Source of the DNA: Myrica gale
Lineage: Eukaryota > Streptophyta > Magnoliopsida > Fagales > Myricaceae
NCBI GenBank assembly: GCA_963930655.1
Contig: OZ005608.1
Coordinates: 10,788,001-10,852,000 of the forward strand
Reading direction: 5' to 3'
DNA: 64,000 nucleotides
In this document: in pieces, positions 46,901-59,952 of the stretch
Numbering within the stretch: the first letter of the stretch is position 1
Layout of the letters: each line of letters opens with the position of its first letter
Position numbers and translations under genes: made by a program
Notes under the pieces: model-generated
Databases searched by the model: none
Told to the model about the DNA's origin: nothing
The model's input: the letters and a program-made list of their open reading frames with translations, nothing else

Positions 46901-49900
46901 AGAAACAAACATGATTTTAAGTATTCCAAGTGGCTTTGTTGGATATTCTAGCTCTCAGAATGCCTAAAAGAGTTATCACCCCCAAACAAATAAAATATCG
47001 GTGTCCACGGGTGCCATCACACTTTCTTTGAAAATACTTATTGTTTCTTTTTTTCTGAAAATTGTAGTTCTCTTTTGGAAAACAAGGGTAAATAAGAGGA
47101 AAGGACCCAAAAGGCATGGTTGGTTAAAATGTTGCAACGTGTGGTATTCATGATTACAATCAACTTTCATCTTTTTGCTTACAAACCAAAGGAAACACAA
47201 TTTGAAGAGAGGAAATCACAAGCTCTAGCTTTTTAGTATACCTAGAACAGGATCAAGCCCAGACCGGGAAAGGTACCCAAAGGCCAATGCAGCCATATCT
47301 GCAGAAACTGCACAGCAAATAATTGGATGAAAAACTTTCTTCACGTCTGATGGCAACCTGAAAACCCAATCCAGAAGACAAGGTGAAAGTTGTACCCAAA
47401 CACATTGTTATTAATTTGTTGTAGGTGAAGTGAGGAATGAAAATTTTACCCAGAACCAACCATGTAGCCTAACACTGTTGATGCGAGTAGGAAAGGAAGG
47501 CATGTTCGAGCACTTGTCCCCAGTATAGTTGGGTACACTAATGCAGAACCAAATGATATGAGGAAGATTCCAGCCCATGCCCAAACTTCAATGGGAGAGA
47601 AAGGTGATGGTTTTGCCATAGGCTCTGCATCTGTCATTTCTGTCTTTACCATTTTTCTTACAGCTATAGCCGTATAACCTGCAACAGAAAGCGTAGCCAG
47701 CCAGCCTCCAACTGCAGAAGAAAAAATTGAAAACAAACCAATGAACACCCTAAAGAAACACTTCGACATACAGACCTAACTAAAACCAAAGAAAGAGACA
47801 CACAGATAAAGTGCAGGCTAAAGACTTTCCACATCAGGCATCAGAGCTTTTTTCTTGTCACTGAATTAAAACCTTTAATTAACAGCTCCTTCAGAAATTC
47901 CCTTCCTTGTCAGGTGTTATCCTAATTGTATATGGACTCTGAATCAATAAATTTTAGTTTAATTTTGTTTAAACCAAAGAAGAGGAAAAAAAATCTAGCA
48001 CAGAATAAACAAAACAAGATTCTAATAAATCTTTTTTTTTTTGGGGGGTTAATTGTAAGAGAATCAACTGAAGTAGCATCTTGCACCAGCCTTAAATTCC
48101 AGCCTTACACAAGAGATAAGTTCCTAAAGATTGTCGGTTTCCTACAGTTATTGCAAGTGGATAATGTAATAGGGCCATGTAAACAAGGGGATTATTTATT
48201 GTTTGTGGAATACTAGTCAAGCTTCCCAAGAAAATATTGTCGGAATGGTTTAGAAGTAGCACGACAGGATGATCTCTTAATAGTTCTGAAACTGTAACTT
48301 AAATAAGCACTGTATCTCAAGGCTTTCGTCATTTTCAAAAGGAATAGCAGTGCTGAGGAGACCCAGCAATCATTCTAGTCTATTCCTTAAATCAAATGAA
48401 GCTGGTTGCTTTCTGTGGAAAATACACAGAATTAGTGAACTTACAATGTTCATCTAGATTTATTTACTGAATGGTGTGTCTCAAGCTCAAAAGCTATTCA
48501 TAACCATCCTAATATTAATCTCCGTTATGTGATTATATATGCATGGATAGTGACTTGAATCTATTGGAATTATCTAGTGATTCTTGTCAAGCAAAGGTAC
48601 CCCAGTGTAACTCCCAGAAAACAAAAGAGCAAATAAGAAGCACTTGACAAGAAATTCATAGTCTTAGAACCTTGGAAACCATGCTTTTCTGTCAAATACT
48701 ATGATTATTTGTCCAAGCCACAAACCATTTGATCAAAGTATCACTTTAACACACAGCAAGTTTTACATACAATTTCCAAGCTTCCACAAGAAAAATGCTT
48801 GGAATCCGGGAACAGAATCTTCCATTTATTGGCAAGGATTCCACAATCTAATGCACTACTGGCACATTTGGATCCATTTTGCTGGAAACGGACCATCAAT
48901 TAAAGTTTGTGAACGTAGAACATCCTTTATTCAACAACTTTTGTTAAACGAGACTTGCACCGTGTAAGCCAAGCCTAGATAACTACATTATCCTAAGCTT
49001 TTTAAAGGTAACTCATCCTCTAAGAAAGATTGTGTTTCTTTATCAAATACCTTGTGAAAGATGTTGGTCAAATAGATGGAAACTAACATTTTACAATTAG
49101 GGAAAGAAACTTCTTCAAATACGAGGTGCAATTACAACAATGTGAAACGTGGTCACCAAATGATTAAACAGAATGAGGTGGCAGTAGCCTTCTGAAAAAA
49201 AGAGGTACGAGTATTGATAATGGCTGTAAACAATAAAGGAGATAAGGACAAATGGCCCGGGCTGTTCTCCTTATGGCTTCCAACAATACTTGTTTATGCT
49301 TACCTTTTATTTTTACAGAGCAAATTTACGGAAAAGTAAATGACCAAAGTTGAGAACTGAAAGGATCAGTCGCCACTTATAGTTTCGTAAATTCTGTAAG
49401 AGTATACCGAAGTCATTTTACCTATAATGAAACAGATCTTGATGCCAGAAGCAGCTGGAATATCTCTTACAGAAAGCGGCAAAACAACCAAAGACGGAAC
49501 ATAGAACAATGGTAGCCATCTCTGAATGAAGATGAGAGCTGGCTCAAAGAAGTCCATCATACCAGTCGCCGCAGCGGGGACAGTGGAATCGAGAATAATA
49601 AGAACGGAGAAGATACAGAACATCCCGAATAGCGCACTTGGAAACTTAATTGCAGCAGAAACAAAAGCTTGTTTCAAAAGCTTATCCATCGCCAGTATAA
49701 TCCCAAGAGAGATAATCAAATGCACAATCCCAACCACCTAAAGCACATTAAAAATAGGAACCCATAAACACCTATCATTCAAACAACGGCAAAATCTATT
49801 TGAAGAGAACCAACTCCGTGTTTTAGCTTCGTGATCATAAGTTACAATAATTTGGATACGAATTAAGTGCCGTGTTTTAGCTTCGTGATCATAAGTTACA

Positions 49901-50266
49901 ATAATTTGGATACGAATTAAGTGGATGCGAAAATCGGCTACCTACGTTTTGAGAGACCGTGGAAGTGCTACCCCTTTCTGCGCCAGAGGATTTAGTCGTA
50001 ATTTCTCTAGCAGAGCCAGTTTCGTGAGTATCCATTTGCAAGAACCTGGAGTTGAGTCCGAAAACTCTAATGGGTGGTACCGGTTTTTGAAAACCGGACA
50101 GTCGATAAAAGGATCGGCCACCATTTAAAGCGACGGATGATGATTCAGCAGATATTTTGCGGGTATACGCAAGCGAAGCGTGACAAGGTAAGAAAGACAG
50201 TCTTGGAGCGCGGTAATTGGGGAAAGAGAAAAAGTTGTGGAGTATAGCTGAGGGGCTGCTCGCCAT
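43972..50266 (-). CDS. PLGG1: Plastidal glycolate/glycerate translocator 1
   Basis: PLGG1 is a chloroplast inner-envelope carrier that exports glycolate and imports glycerate in photorespiration; the family derives from a fusion of bacterial LrgA- and LrgB-like proteins. Eight minus-strand exons: 50266-49946, 49737-49422, 47711-47450, 47357-47242, 45916-45807, 45198-45021, 44549-44420, 44122-43972. All junctions are GT-AG and the frame closes at 527 aa (Arabidopsis has 512). Residues 1-107 form a Ser/Arg-rich transit region. Then come multiple hydrophobic segments: an LrgA-like half (KFPSALFGMFCIFSVLII, FYVPSLVVLPLSV) and an LrgB-like half (NPGAGDVLMGFLGSVILSFA, KRHAAEIFTSVIVSTIFSL, ARGIATASSAHGLGTAALSA). 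No defect is seen. Introns 2 and 4 are the longest (1.7 and 1.3 kb). Confidence 0.95.
49816..49923. repeat. Perfect 54-bp tandem duplication in PLGG1 intron 1
   Basis: Units 49816-49869 and 49870-49923 are identical (each contains GTTTTAGCTTCGTGATCATA). The array lies about 20 bp from the exon 1 donor (49945-49944) and fills about half of the 208-bp intron, so it is a recent change close to a splice site. Confidence 0.92.
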
Positions 50267-50340
50267 GGAAAGAAAGGCGAGGAGTGAGTGTAACTACAGG
50301 AGGCAGAGAGAGAGAGCATTTCGGTATCGTGGGGCCTCAT

Positions 50341-52310
50341 AAAAAAACTTTGTATGGACGTAAATCAGAGAGAACGCAAACAAGATGAGATTTCCTTCCA
50401 CAACGGACGGTACGCAAATTTTCCCGGGCATTTTGGTAGTAAGAGTTATTTATTGGGTCCCTTTCTGGATGCAAGCAGAACCAGGACCCAGGAAATTCCC
50501 AGTGGATCTTCTTGTTGCCGCTGTTTTTGTGCCGCATGCAGTTGCCCCTTCTTCTCCTTTCTTGTGTGCAGCCAGTCATTGCATGAAGATCACCCTGAAG
50601 GAGTCAGATTACTGCTCTAATTGTCCTCCTCTAGTGGAAGCCGCCATCGCCTTGAATGGTGGTTTTGTTGTGTCCAGGTTCTTGTGATTGGTTTGTGTTT
50701 GTATTGTGCTCTAGCTCTTGTGGCCAGTTTGTGTTCGTATTTTGTGCTGGTCCTTGTGGCCATTTGTGGTTATGATTATTTCACGCCTTGGCTGTTGTTG
50801 GTGGTCCCGATGCTTGTGTCCAGTTATTTAGGGCCTTTGGGTCTGTTTAGATTTTTCGCTGGCCTTTTGATCGATTTTCTGTTTTGTTCAGAGTGTATGC
50901 TTCTCGGTTTTTAATATACTCTCTTTACCTAGAAAAAAATCACTCCTTTAACAAAGGCATCGGAGAATGCAGAACAATCTGGACAAGCAATTTACCGCAT
51001 ATGGGGGATAATAGCAACAATCTTGCCATTGTTGATCTTACTTTGGCTCAAGAACTTCGTTCAGTCGAGCAATACAATAGGTCTCCCAACGTTCAATTTG
51101 ATATATTGGATTACGAAATCGATTTGCTACAGAGAATAATCTTCCTCTCTAAAAGAGTGATTTCCCAGTATAAACGAAATGAAAGCAATACTGAAGGTTT
51201 CAGCTTCAAGGTAATTTGATAAATACCCTGCGATGAATTATATGCAGATGTCACGCTTTGCATTGCTGCAGAAGTCGTTGAATTATGTAGATTAAGCCTC
51301 GTACAGAATTAGTTGTTTTCTTCTTAGTTCAGTCTGTCATTGACGTGTACAAAAGTTAGCTGGCTTCTTCTAGTCTTTATATATAAACTCCATTGTACGT
51401 ATGGAAAAATTCAGTTCAGCAGAATAAGATTCAGAGCATTAATCTCTCGATATTTCTCTCTTCCTTTTTGGTTTGTTGCTTCTGCCATTCCATCAAGCAT
51501 CTCTGTTTCTAGCTGAACTTCCAGACACTTGCACAATGAATAGGAATAGACACGTTGTGGTCAGGTATGAGTTAATGGATTTAGCTTCTGTGTTGCCTAA
51601 TGCCAAAGATTAACCTATGTATTTTGGCAAAGGAAACAAGATGGAAAACTTTAGCCTGTGGACTCTGGTTGCATCCCTTCTATAGGCCACAAACTGCTTG
51701 TACTAAACAAGGTAGTGAAGTACTGACAGACAAACCAAGAAACTAAACTTATGAATCGAAGGAATCATTATTGCGGCAAAACAAGTTTCAAGTTTTGGAG
51801 CAATTTCGATGTGGACAGACCAAATAAATCAGAGATGATGTGCGAACAAACAACACCACCAGGACAGGTTAACGAAAAAATGATGCGCAATAACATTTGG
51901 TTCAAGAATTGAATGTTGGCACTGAGTACACTCCCAAGTGTCAAATTTAACTGAACATTTAATTGAACTAATGAGATTCTTGTCTGATGGAATCATGATG
52001 GTCATGTTGAGGTTGAACAGAAAGCACCCCTACAAAATCATTATGAAGTTCATTCTTCAGTCCAGAAACCAATTTGAAGAAAAAAGGAATTAGTTCGTAT
52101 TGTGTTGTGTTTGTTTTGACTAGTCATTCATTTGCTCTTACCAATATTTCTGCATGGCTATTATGAGAAGTGTGGCTCAAGTCCTATAACAAGCGAAACC
52201 CTTATTCTCAGACATTAAACTTCGTCAAAATAAAGGGTTTATTCACTTCAAGGCTCTACCTTGAAAAAATTCGTGTTATTTCAGAGTAAGGACTGCCCAA
52301 ATAAAGAGGC
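50341..52310. other. Region between PLGG1 and the 4CL-like gene
   Basis: The first few hundred bases are the PLGG1 upstream side. 50600-50920 is rich in short GT repeats. An open frame at 51001-51219 is listed separately. From 51300 to 52310 I see only AT-rich DNA and the probable 3' UTR of the 4CL-like gene. Confidence 0.4.
51001..51219 (+). CDS. Unrecognised small ORF, possible exon
   Basis: An ATG at 51001 opens 72 codons (MGDNSNNLAIVDLTLAQELR through an acidic/hydrophobic heptad-like stretch, LDYEIDLLQRIIFLSKRVI) to a TGA at 51217. The codon choice and amphipathic pattern look more protein-like than the surroundings. The frame also runs back to 50884 with another ATG. A donor-like AAG/GTAATT sits at 51211, but the nearest in-phase acceptor would leave a 37-bp intron, too short for plants. 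I do not recognise the protein, and it may be a gene fragment. Confidence 0.25.
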   Translation: MGDNSNNLAIVDLTLAQELRSVEQYNRSPNVQFDILDYEIDLLQRIIFLSKRVISQYKRNESNTEGFSFKVI

Positions 52311-55300
52311 CTACAGTTTAGAAGCCATGAAGTTCCTGAGCTCCCTTCGAAGTATCTTTCCTGCTGCAGACTTCGGTATAGAGTTTGTAAATATTACCTT
52401 TCTCACTTTCTTGTATGGTGCAACCTGCCAAAACATTGAAACATGTCTCTCAAAGTATAATGATCTGCTCAAACTCAACCGGGGGGGGGGGGGGGAATAG
52501 AAGCTGGTGCCTGGTGCTTGGCTCTGTTCATGACGGATAAAGCATACTTCCAAATGAAATACCTGTTCGGAGACATAGTCCATAACAGCTGCTGAGGAAA
52601 GCCTGCTTCCATGCTTTCTCACCACAAATGCAACTGGTACCTCCCCAGATTCTTCATCCAAGTCACTGGAGATAAAATGGAATGAGACATAAGGTCCAAA
52701 AAATTTATCTTCCAAGCAATAGGAGTGCCTTCAGACACCAATCATAGTGTATTATTCATGGCAAATATGGGAGTATTTGATGATAAACATGGGTTTAATC
52801 TTCAGAAAAAAGTGGAAAATTTTACTACAGTATTTGTATGTACATTGAATGCTAGAGTTCAATCACATCCCTTCTATCATAGGCACTTGCTTCTGATTGG
52901 TATTTAACTATGAATCCAATAATCAAGCAGAGTATTGTTTTGTCTCGAGACCATCTTCAAATACCTTTCAATGTACATACGAGTGCCTCAAGTTATCATA
53001 CTTACGCTGTTACTGCAACATCAAGTATCTCAGGATGGGAGATCAACACAGCTTCTAAATCAGCGGGAGCAATCTGCGGAAGCAACATTTTATATAATAA
53101 TATACGTATTTGTAGCAAAGGCACGCATAAACTAACATAAGCAAGCTCAAATGGGAATGAGAAGTTTAGGTCAAGAGTTTGAAACCCTATTTTCTGCAAT
53201 TATTCCCTGGAGCCTTGCGGGCCAACCCGAGATTCGGCATAGCCAAGTAATTGCATAATGTGTGAGTATAGGGGATAGAGGCACTGCATGTTTTCTAGCA
53301 AGACATCCCTTTGACCCAAACAAAGTTCAAAGGGAAAATGAATGAACATTGTAGTTTGAAATCTAGAGAAGCAACGAACATGTTTCTGAAGTGCCTATTA
53401 TGAAGAGAAACATGTGGTGCAAATGAGATATCTTCAAATCTAAATCTTATACCTGAAAGCCCTTGTATTTGATTATCTCTTTCAGGCGATCAAATATATG
53501 AATATATCCCTCTTGATCAAAACAAACAATGTCTCCGGTACGTAGCCAACCATCTCTATCTATTGTCGACATGGTTGCTTCCACATTATTCAAATATCCT
53601 GGAAACATAAGGGTAAAATTAATCACTCGTAGATCTATCCAATGTTGAAAATGATGACAAAAGAAATTTCTTATCCTCATGCCCTGGTTCCATCAATTTT
53701 GTAATACAATTTAGGCATTTGTTGTTGACATGATGGCAACAGGTTGCAATAAAATCTGGAACCCTCAGAGATCAAGTTTTCCAGGAAAATGATTTCCATG
53801 GCAGTTTGTGGAGTGTTGGGGACTTGTTTCTTATAAAAAGATAAGCCGGTGTGCTTGAGAGTGGTTTTAAACACTTGCTCTCTCAAAATTCAAAATGAAA
53901 GCAGTACAATGTTGTACAAATAAATAGAACTATAGATGCCAGGAAAGAAAGAGATACCAGCCTACATATATAAGGACATTATCAATGGGTGTTTGAATTT
54001 GAGGTATCTGAAATAAATTAAACACAATAAGAGGAAATATCGCACAGCTGTCCCCTATGTGATGACTTATTACCTTTCATGATTGCTGGACCTCGTAGCC
54101 AAAGCTCGCCACTACTGCCAGGAGGCAAAAAGGATCCAGTTCTCCAATCTACCACTTTAGCTTGCATATTTGGAGCCAATAGTCCTATTGAAGAATAATT
54201 TTGAAACTTTTCAGTATTGAAGCCACGAGTTCCTACTGCAGTCGTCTCAGTCATGCCATAACCCTAAAAACAAACAAAATTTACTGCTGAACATGCCAAA
54301 AATAAAAGAGACCAACAAAACCTATGAAAGAAGACCAACATGCATGGACCGGTTTTGTTATTGATGATCTTTGCATGCTAATTACCAAAGAATTCAACAG
54401 TCAAAGATAGAGAACCAGAACCGTTTTTCTTGCTAAGAGCTATATTCTGCTTATTTATGTAATTGGTTGCCAAAGAAGCAGAGCAAAATGTAGCATTTGA
54501 AGATTCCAACATTTTCCACTGTTTGGATGTCTAACCAGATTAAGAATATCTGCATTTTATTATTTCGCCTGAGATCTTCAATTGAGGTAGTTATGTCCAT
54601 ATTAAGAATCACTGATGCGAGACTTCTGATTAGTGTCCTCCAACATCCCCGCAACCAAATCTAAACAAGTGATTCAGCTTTCAACCGACAAGAGAGAGAA
54701 TGAAAAACATGTAAGAGAAAATCTAGTCTAAACATAAGTATGCTTTTAAGGGTCATTTTCGAGCTCGGGGTACTGTACCTGAATGAAATCAACATGAGGA
54801 AGCGTTTGAAGCAAGTCCTCTATGACTTTCCTGCTCAAAGGTGCTGCCCCACAGGATACTTGCTTCAAACTCTTCAAACGACAGCCGCCAACATCCTTCG
54901 CTGTTCTTGTCAATGCAGTCAATATTGGCGGAACAACTGGAAAGTGTGTTACCCGATATCTATCAATGACGTTCATCACCTCATTCACATCAAATTTCCT
55001 CATGAGAACAATCCTAGAACCCAAAGACAACAACCCTATCACGAACAGAGATAGACCATATATATGAAACATCGGTAGAACAGCTAAAAACACATTATCC
55101 AAACTCGAATATTCGTACTGCGAAGCCTCAAACCGCACAAAAAGCTCAATCATAGCGATAAAATTCCTATGTGTTAGCACAACACCTTTGCTCATGCCAG
55201 TAGTACCCGAGGAATACATTATCGCAGCGGTGTCTTGCTGCTTTATCACTGCCCTTGGAACGGAGTCAAATTTTCCGGAAATAAGCTCGTAAAAAGCTGA

Positions 55301-55879
55301 ATAAACAGTTTGCTTTGAACCCAAATCAGAAATTTCTGGTACTGCAATAGCCGGAATACCCAATGCTTGCAATTTCTCGACTTTTTCAGGTACAGTAAAA
55401 GCCAGGCACACATTACAATCACTAGTCTGTTTCTTGATTTCGAGCACACTACTGAGAGGATTCATGGATGTAACGGTTGCACCCAAATACAGGACACCCA
55501 AGAAAACAATGGGAAAGTAAACCGAATTTGGCAACATAATCAAAACCACATTGCCTTGGGAGACACCCATATTGTGGAGTCCAAAGGCCATGGATTTGAC
55601 CAAGTGGTAGAGTTTAGGGTAAGAAATTGAAGTCCCAGACGAGGAATCAATGAGAGCTGAGACACCATGGTGTTGGTGGGAGAAGATGAAGGAAACAACA
55701 TCAAGAAATGGGTCCGAGGGGAGCTCTACGGAAGGGTGCTTGCTGCTGTAGATTCCTGTCTCTGATGTATACCATTCCTGGTCGGGTTCCGGGCAATGGG
55801 CAGTTTCAGTTGTCTGAACCTGGGTGGCGTGGTTCTCTGATATATGGCAGTTGAAATGAACGGTTGAGGTGGTTGCCAT
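52311..55879 (-). CDS. 4-coumarate:CoA ligase-like acyl-activating enzyme, peroxisomal
   Basis: Members of this ANL superfamily clade form acyl-CoA thioesters from ATP, CoA and a carboxylic acid; plant relatives act on jasmonate precursors (OPCL1), fatty acids or cinnamates. Six exons: 55879-54779, 54263-54074, 53598-53453, 53073-53006, 52665-52563, 52424-52311, all GT-AG, closing at 573 aa. An in-frame ATG at 55936 would add 19 residues. The AMP-binding signature [10 protein letters not shown] is at 223-232, GYGMTETT at 368-375, GWLRTGD at 447-453, and the C-terminal lysine of [10 protein letters not shown] at 559. The protein ends in SKL, a type 1 peroxisomal signal, which argues for the 4CL-like rather than the true cytosolic 4CL group. 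The exact substrate cannot be read from sequence. Confidence 0.93.
52481..52495 (-). repeat. 15-base G homopolymer in intron 5 of the 4CL-like gene
   Basis: A run of 15 G on the plus strand, a C tract in the transcript, 57 bp upstream of the exon 6 acceptor. It may serve as part of the pyrimidine tract and is likely length-variable. Confidence 0.9.
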
Positions 55880-55936
55880 TGCTTTCCACACAGAGAAAGA
55901 AGCCAAAGAGGCCGCCGAGGCCGACAAAGCAGACAA

Positions 55937-58253
55937 CTTCGAACAAGGAACAAATGATGGAAACCAGAGTCAGGCCAGCGTTAAGAGGTAGGGGTGTCTC
56001 GGCGGCCTGCCTCGTAACGAGATGAATAAAATAGGGTTTGTCGGATACTCTCCCGGACCTGCCCAGTGCCCACCCAATGGCACCCATTTACATAAGTAAT
56101 AAAGTATACAGGCACAAAGCACTCCCCCAGTCTTGAACTCTTGATCCATACCAGTTGTCCACCATGTATGCATAACTAGGATCCAAAAGGAACCGACTTG
56201 TTTTATTAAACAAGTCATATCTCTAGGCTGATTGAATATACAACCGAATTTATATATCAGCTTAGTAGTATTCGTTATATGCTCGTACAAACTCGTATAA
56301 GTTCATTTTTGTTGATTTAATTTAGATCCTTGATCGCAATTCTTATATAAATAATCATATATGTTTTGCATGAACCTTTGTGAATGTCAAATCTCAACAC
56401 TTGCTTGTCTGAAGGTAAGTGACAAAAAAAAAATCATAAATTTCAACTAATTTTCATAAATTTCAATATTGTTTTTCATAAATTTCAATAACATCTACAC
56501 TACCTTCTCCAATACAAAACGTGTTCAACAAAATTTGTTTTGGCTCATTGAAACATAGGGCTACTAGTACTGAATTTTAACTCTACGAAAAAATTTAGGT
56601 AGTGTTTGCGAGATGCCAAAATTTTGAATTGTGTGAGTTGGTTAAAAATTTAAGATAGAGATAATTTGAGTGATTTTTTTATATTTATTATTATGAAAAA
56701 AAAATATTTTGATGGGAATAGAGAGATTATTTTATAGTTATTTTATTATATCAAAATTTTAGGATGCACGCATCACCTAACTATGTTCTCTAAAAATTAG
56801 ACTTCTTAACCATAAGGAGTAATGTCGCTAAGTCAGACGAAAAATATATAAAATGACTGAAATATCCCTCCAAGATATTTTTTTAAAAAATAAATTTTCG
56901 AGAAATAAATTAAAAATAAGTAGATTACTGAAATATAATTTCAAAAGTTTTATTTAAACAATATTACATTTTTTTAAAAAAATATTATTTTTATTTTTAA
57001 TAATTTTTAGTAATTTTGTCTTGAAGGGTCATTTCGATCATTTTTCATGTTTTTCCGTCTGACTTAACGATTAATTTAAACAGAGCATATATTGATAATT
57101 TTCAAAAGTTAGAGACGTAAATCGCCGTTCTCATTGTTAGGAGGAAAAAATTGATTCTGCTCCATACTTAAAAAGGACTAACTATGAAATTACCCATAAC
57201 ATTAAAATGACATACTTCTTTTCAAAAGAGTACAATATTTTAGTCTCTATTTTTTAGGCCGGAGTGCACAAGAGAAAGAAGATATACTCCAAATCAAACA
57301 CTACAGACACCCAAAAGAACTCCTAGACCATTTTTAGGATGTCAGCCAAACATTAAAAAATAAATAATTTTCTGTAAATATATTCTTTTATTTTCTTGAT
57401 TTTATGTGAAAACAAACACAGCTTACGATACGACATAGAGTACTAATTTCTCAACAAAAAAAAACTTTATATATCGTCTACTACAAATGGAAGGTCTTGG
57501 TTAATTTTATTTTGTCTTTCTTCTAAAATTTTGGATTTTTCAAAATTTTATTCTCATAAAATAATTACAATATAATGTCTCTCCCATCAAATTATTATTT
57601 TTTACTATAATAAATATAAAAGAAATTCACTCCGATAATCCCTTCTTTACTTTTTCACCTATTTCAATACTCTCACATTTTACCATTCCAATATTGGTAT
57701 TACATAAATATGATTTGTCTAACTAACTCAAATATAATATAATATTCAAAATAATTATGTAAGTATTGATTGTTGAGAATCTTGTTACCGAATAAATAGG
57801 TAGTAATTAAGACAAAATTAGAATAAATGATAACGAATATAAAAATAAATATCGCTCAAAACATGCTTAAGTACTCTCCGATATAATATATATACCCCAA
57901 ATTAAAGAAAAAAAATACTTCGACGTGTGTACAGAAAGAAATTGCAACACGGTGAATGTAATCCTTATTCCTTCCATTTCTCGAGGTTATCGAAATGTTC
58001 TTCTTCTTTTTTTCTCTTTATTTTTTTTTTCAGATCGGAGAAAGGTGCGTGCATGTCGATAATGCGAATTAAATAAACAAATCTCCGAGCACGCCTATCT
58101 TTCACCATTGAAGTCATGCCTACTCGATCGAAAAACATGTTTAATTAAAACTTTATTAGTATATCCCGAGGAAAATTAGCCCTTTTTTTCATTGCATGCT
58201 ATATATCCAGTTTTAAAAACCTGCATGAACTCGAATAAGTTTGTCTTTCTCTG

Positions 58254-58288
<35 letters not shown>

Positions 58289-58370
58289 GTATTTTCTAAT
58301 ACACCTGCACTGTCGAGAAAGAGCTGAACATAGAAGTTTCGACCTTTCCTTCAAAATTAACACGTTCTAG
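55937..58370. other. Promoter side of the 4CL-like gene and AT-rich intergenic DNA
   Basis: No gene is seen. 56598-56785 and, in the opposite orientation, about 57490-57735 hold related AT-rich blocks sharing GAGTGAWTTYTTTTATATTTAT-like and TTTGATGGGA motifs, probably two copies of one MITE family. Ends of the first copy are weakly inverted (GATGCCAAAATTTT against GCATCCTAAAATTTT). A (CT)n(AT)n microsatellite lies at 58250-58288. Confidence 0.45.
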
Positions 58371-58605
58371 CATTACCTTTAGCAGCGGTCTTTTTAGCGG
58401 CGGTCACTATAGACCCCTTTTAGAGGAGGTCTTTTTAACAACGGTAACTGACTGCCGCTATAGACCCATCTTTAGAAGCGTTTTGAAAAAATCGGCTAAA
58501 GGTATTACTTGTAGCGGCGGTCTTTTTAGACCACCGCTAAAACGTCACTGGAAATTAGGTATCTACAGCGGCGGTAGAGTGTACCTTACCGCTGCTACAG
58601 GTATA
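58371..58605. repeat. CACTA-2 left subterminal repeats
   Basis: Several TAGCRGCGGTC motifs in both orientations, matching the array at the left end of element 1. Confidence 0.78.
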
Positions 58606-59952
58606 GTTGGAAAAAAAATAAAAATTCAAAAAAATAAAAAAAATAAAAATTATATTTTTTTAATGTTAATAATTATTTTATAGACTATTTTATTCATTTT
58701 AATACATAATTTTATTTTGTCACGTGTTTAAAAAACATTTTAGGAGACCTACATAATAAAATATGGAATTTTAGAGTGTTATGAATATTGAAGTTGTTAT
58801 ATGGAATTAGAAATAGTGTTATGAAAGTTATATTAATCATTGTTATGGTAATTGTATTTTTAATGACTAAATCTAAGTAGTTTAGACATCAATTATCATA
58901 TGTTTATAATGAACATATATATTTATAATGATTAGTAATATAAAAATATTTAATTATGACATATTATTTAATTTCAAATAAAAAGATATTGTGAGATTAA
59001 TTAAATTATAAATATTATATATTATTACTACCAACTTGTTTTAATTAAGATTATTACACTAATTATAAAAAAGAGTGTAAAATAATATGTTATGTATTTA
59101 ATACTAAGTATAAAGAGTTTTAAATACTATTACAATTTACTAAAAATACTTAACATGTACATAGCTTACTATTAAAAAAGTACTAGATATTATTATTACC
59201 AACCTATTTTAATTAAGATTACTACATTAATTATAAAAAGAGTGCAAAAATAATATGCTATGTATTTAATACTAAGTAATAAGATTTTTAAATACTATTA
59301 TAAATTACAAATTGCTAGTATTATTGAGTTATTTTAGGTACGTACTAAGTAATATACAGTGTATTATAATTACAAATAAAATAGTAATTAAGATTTAATT
59401 ACAAAATAAATTTTATATCGAGATTATTGAAAGTAAAAGAAAAACAGAGCAAAATTCCTGTTTTTTTTTTTTTAGTTTTGGCCCTTGGCGGGACCGCAGG
59501 TTCTATTTTTCTTTTCTAAATTCTGTCTTATCTTTCAAACGTTCGAAGAAATTTTAGACTTCCTTCCTAAGAGTTCATTTTTTTTACACTCCGTAACTCT
59601 TCTCTCCCTTCGCCCCCTTCCCTCTGACCTCATCGAGTGGTAGACTTACTTCCTTCTTTATGATTCGGTTGAAGCTATAGCTCTGTTTCCTCTGACCTCA
59701 TTGAGTGGTGGTTTCTTTTGGAAATTCTATCCGACCAGGTGGCTAATCGGCGATTGCGACTCAATCCCGTTTTCTTTTTCGTTTGATTTGATTTGTTCTC
59801 TTTTTCGTTTTCTTTTTCTGTTTGATCGTTTGGGCTGCCATGTTTCGGGAAGTTCGTTTATTGTTTTACAGTTTCGGGAAGTTCGTTTAATGTTTGACCT
59901 CATCGATTGCGACTCAATCGCTGCTCCTCCCAACATTTAACCCTTAATACAA

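Noticed and set aside
31869..50266. PRK and PLGG1 as a photosynthesis gene cluster
   Set aside because: Opposite strands, about 9.4 kb of repeats between them, and plant carbon-fixation genes are not usually clustered; proximity is taken as chance.
51001..51295. Two-exon gene model joining 51210 to 51248
   Set aside because: The implied intron is only 37 bp, below the working minimum for plants.
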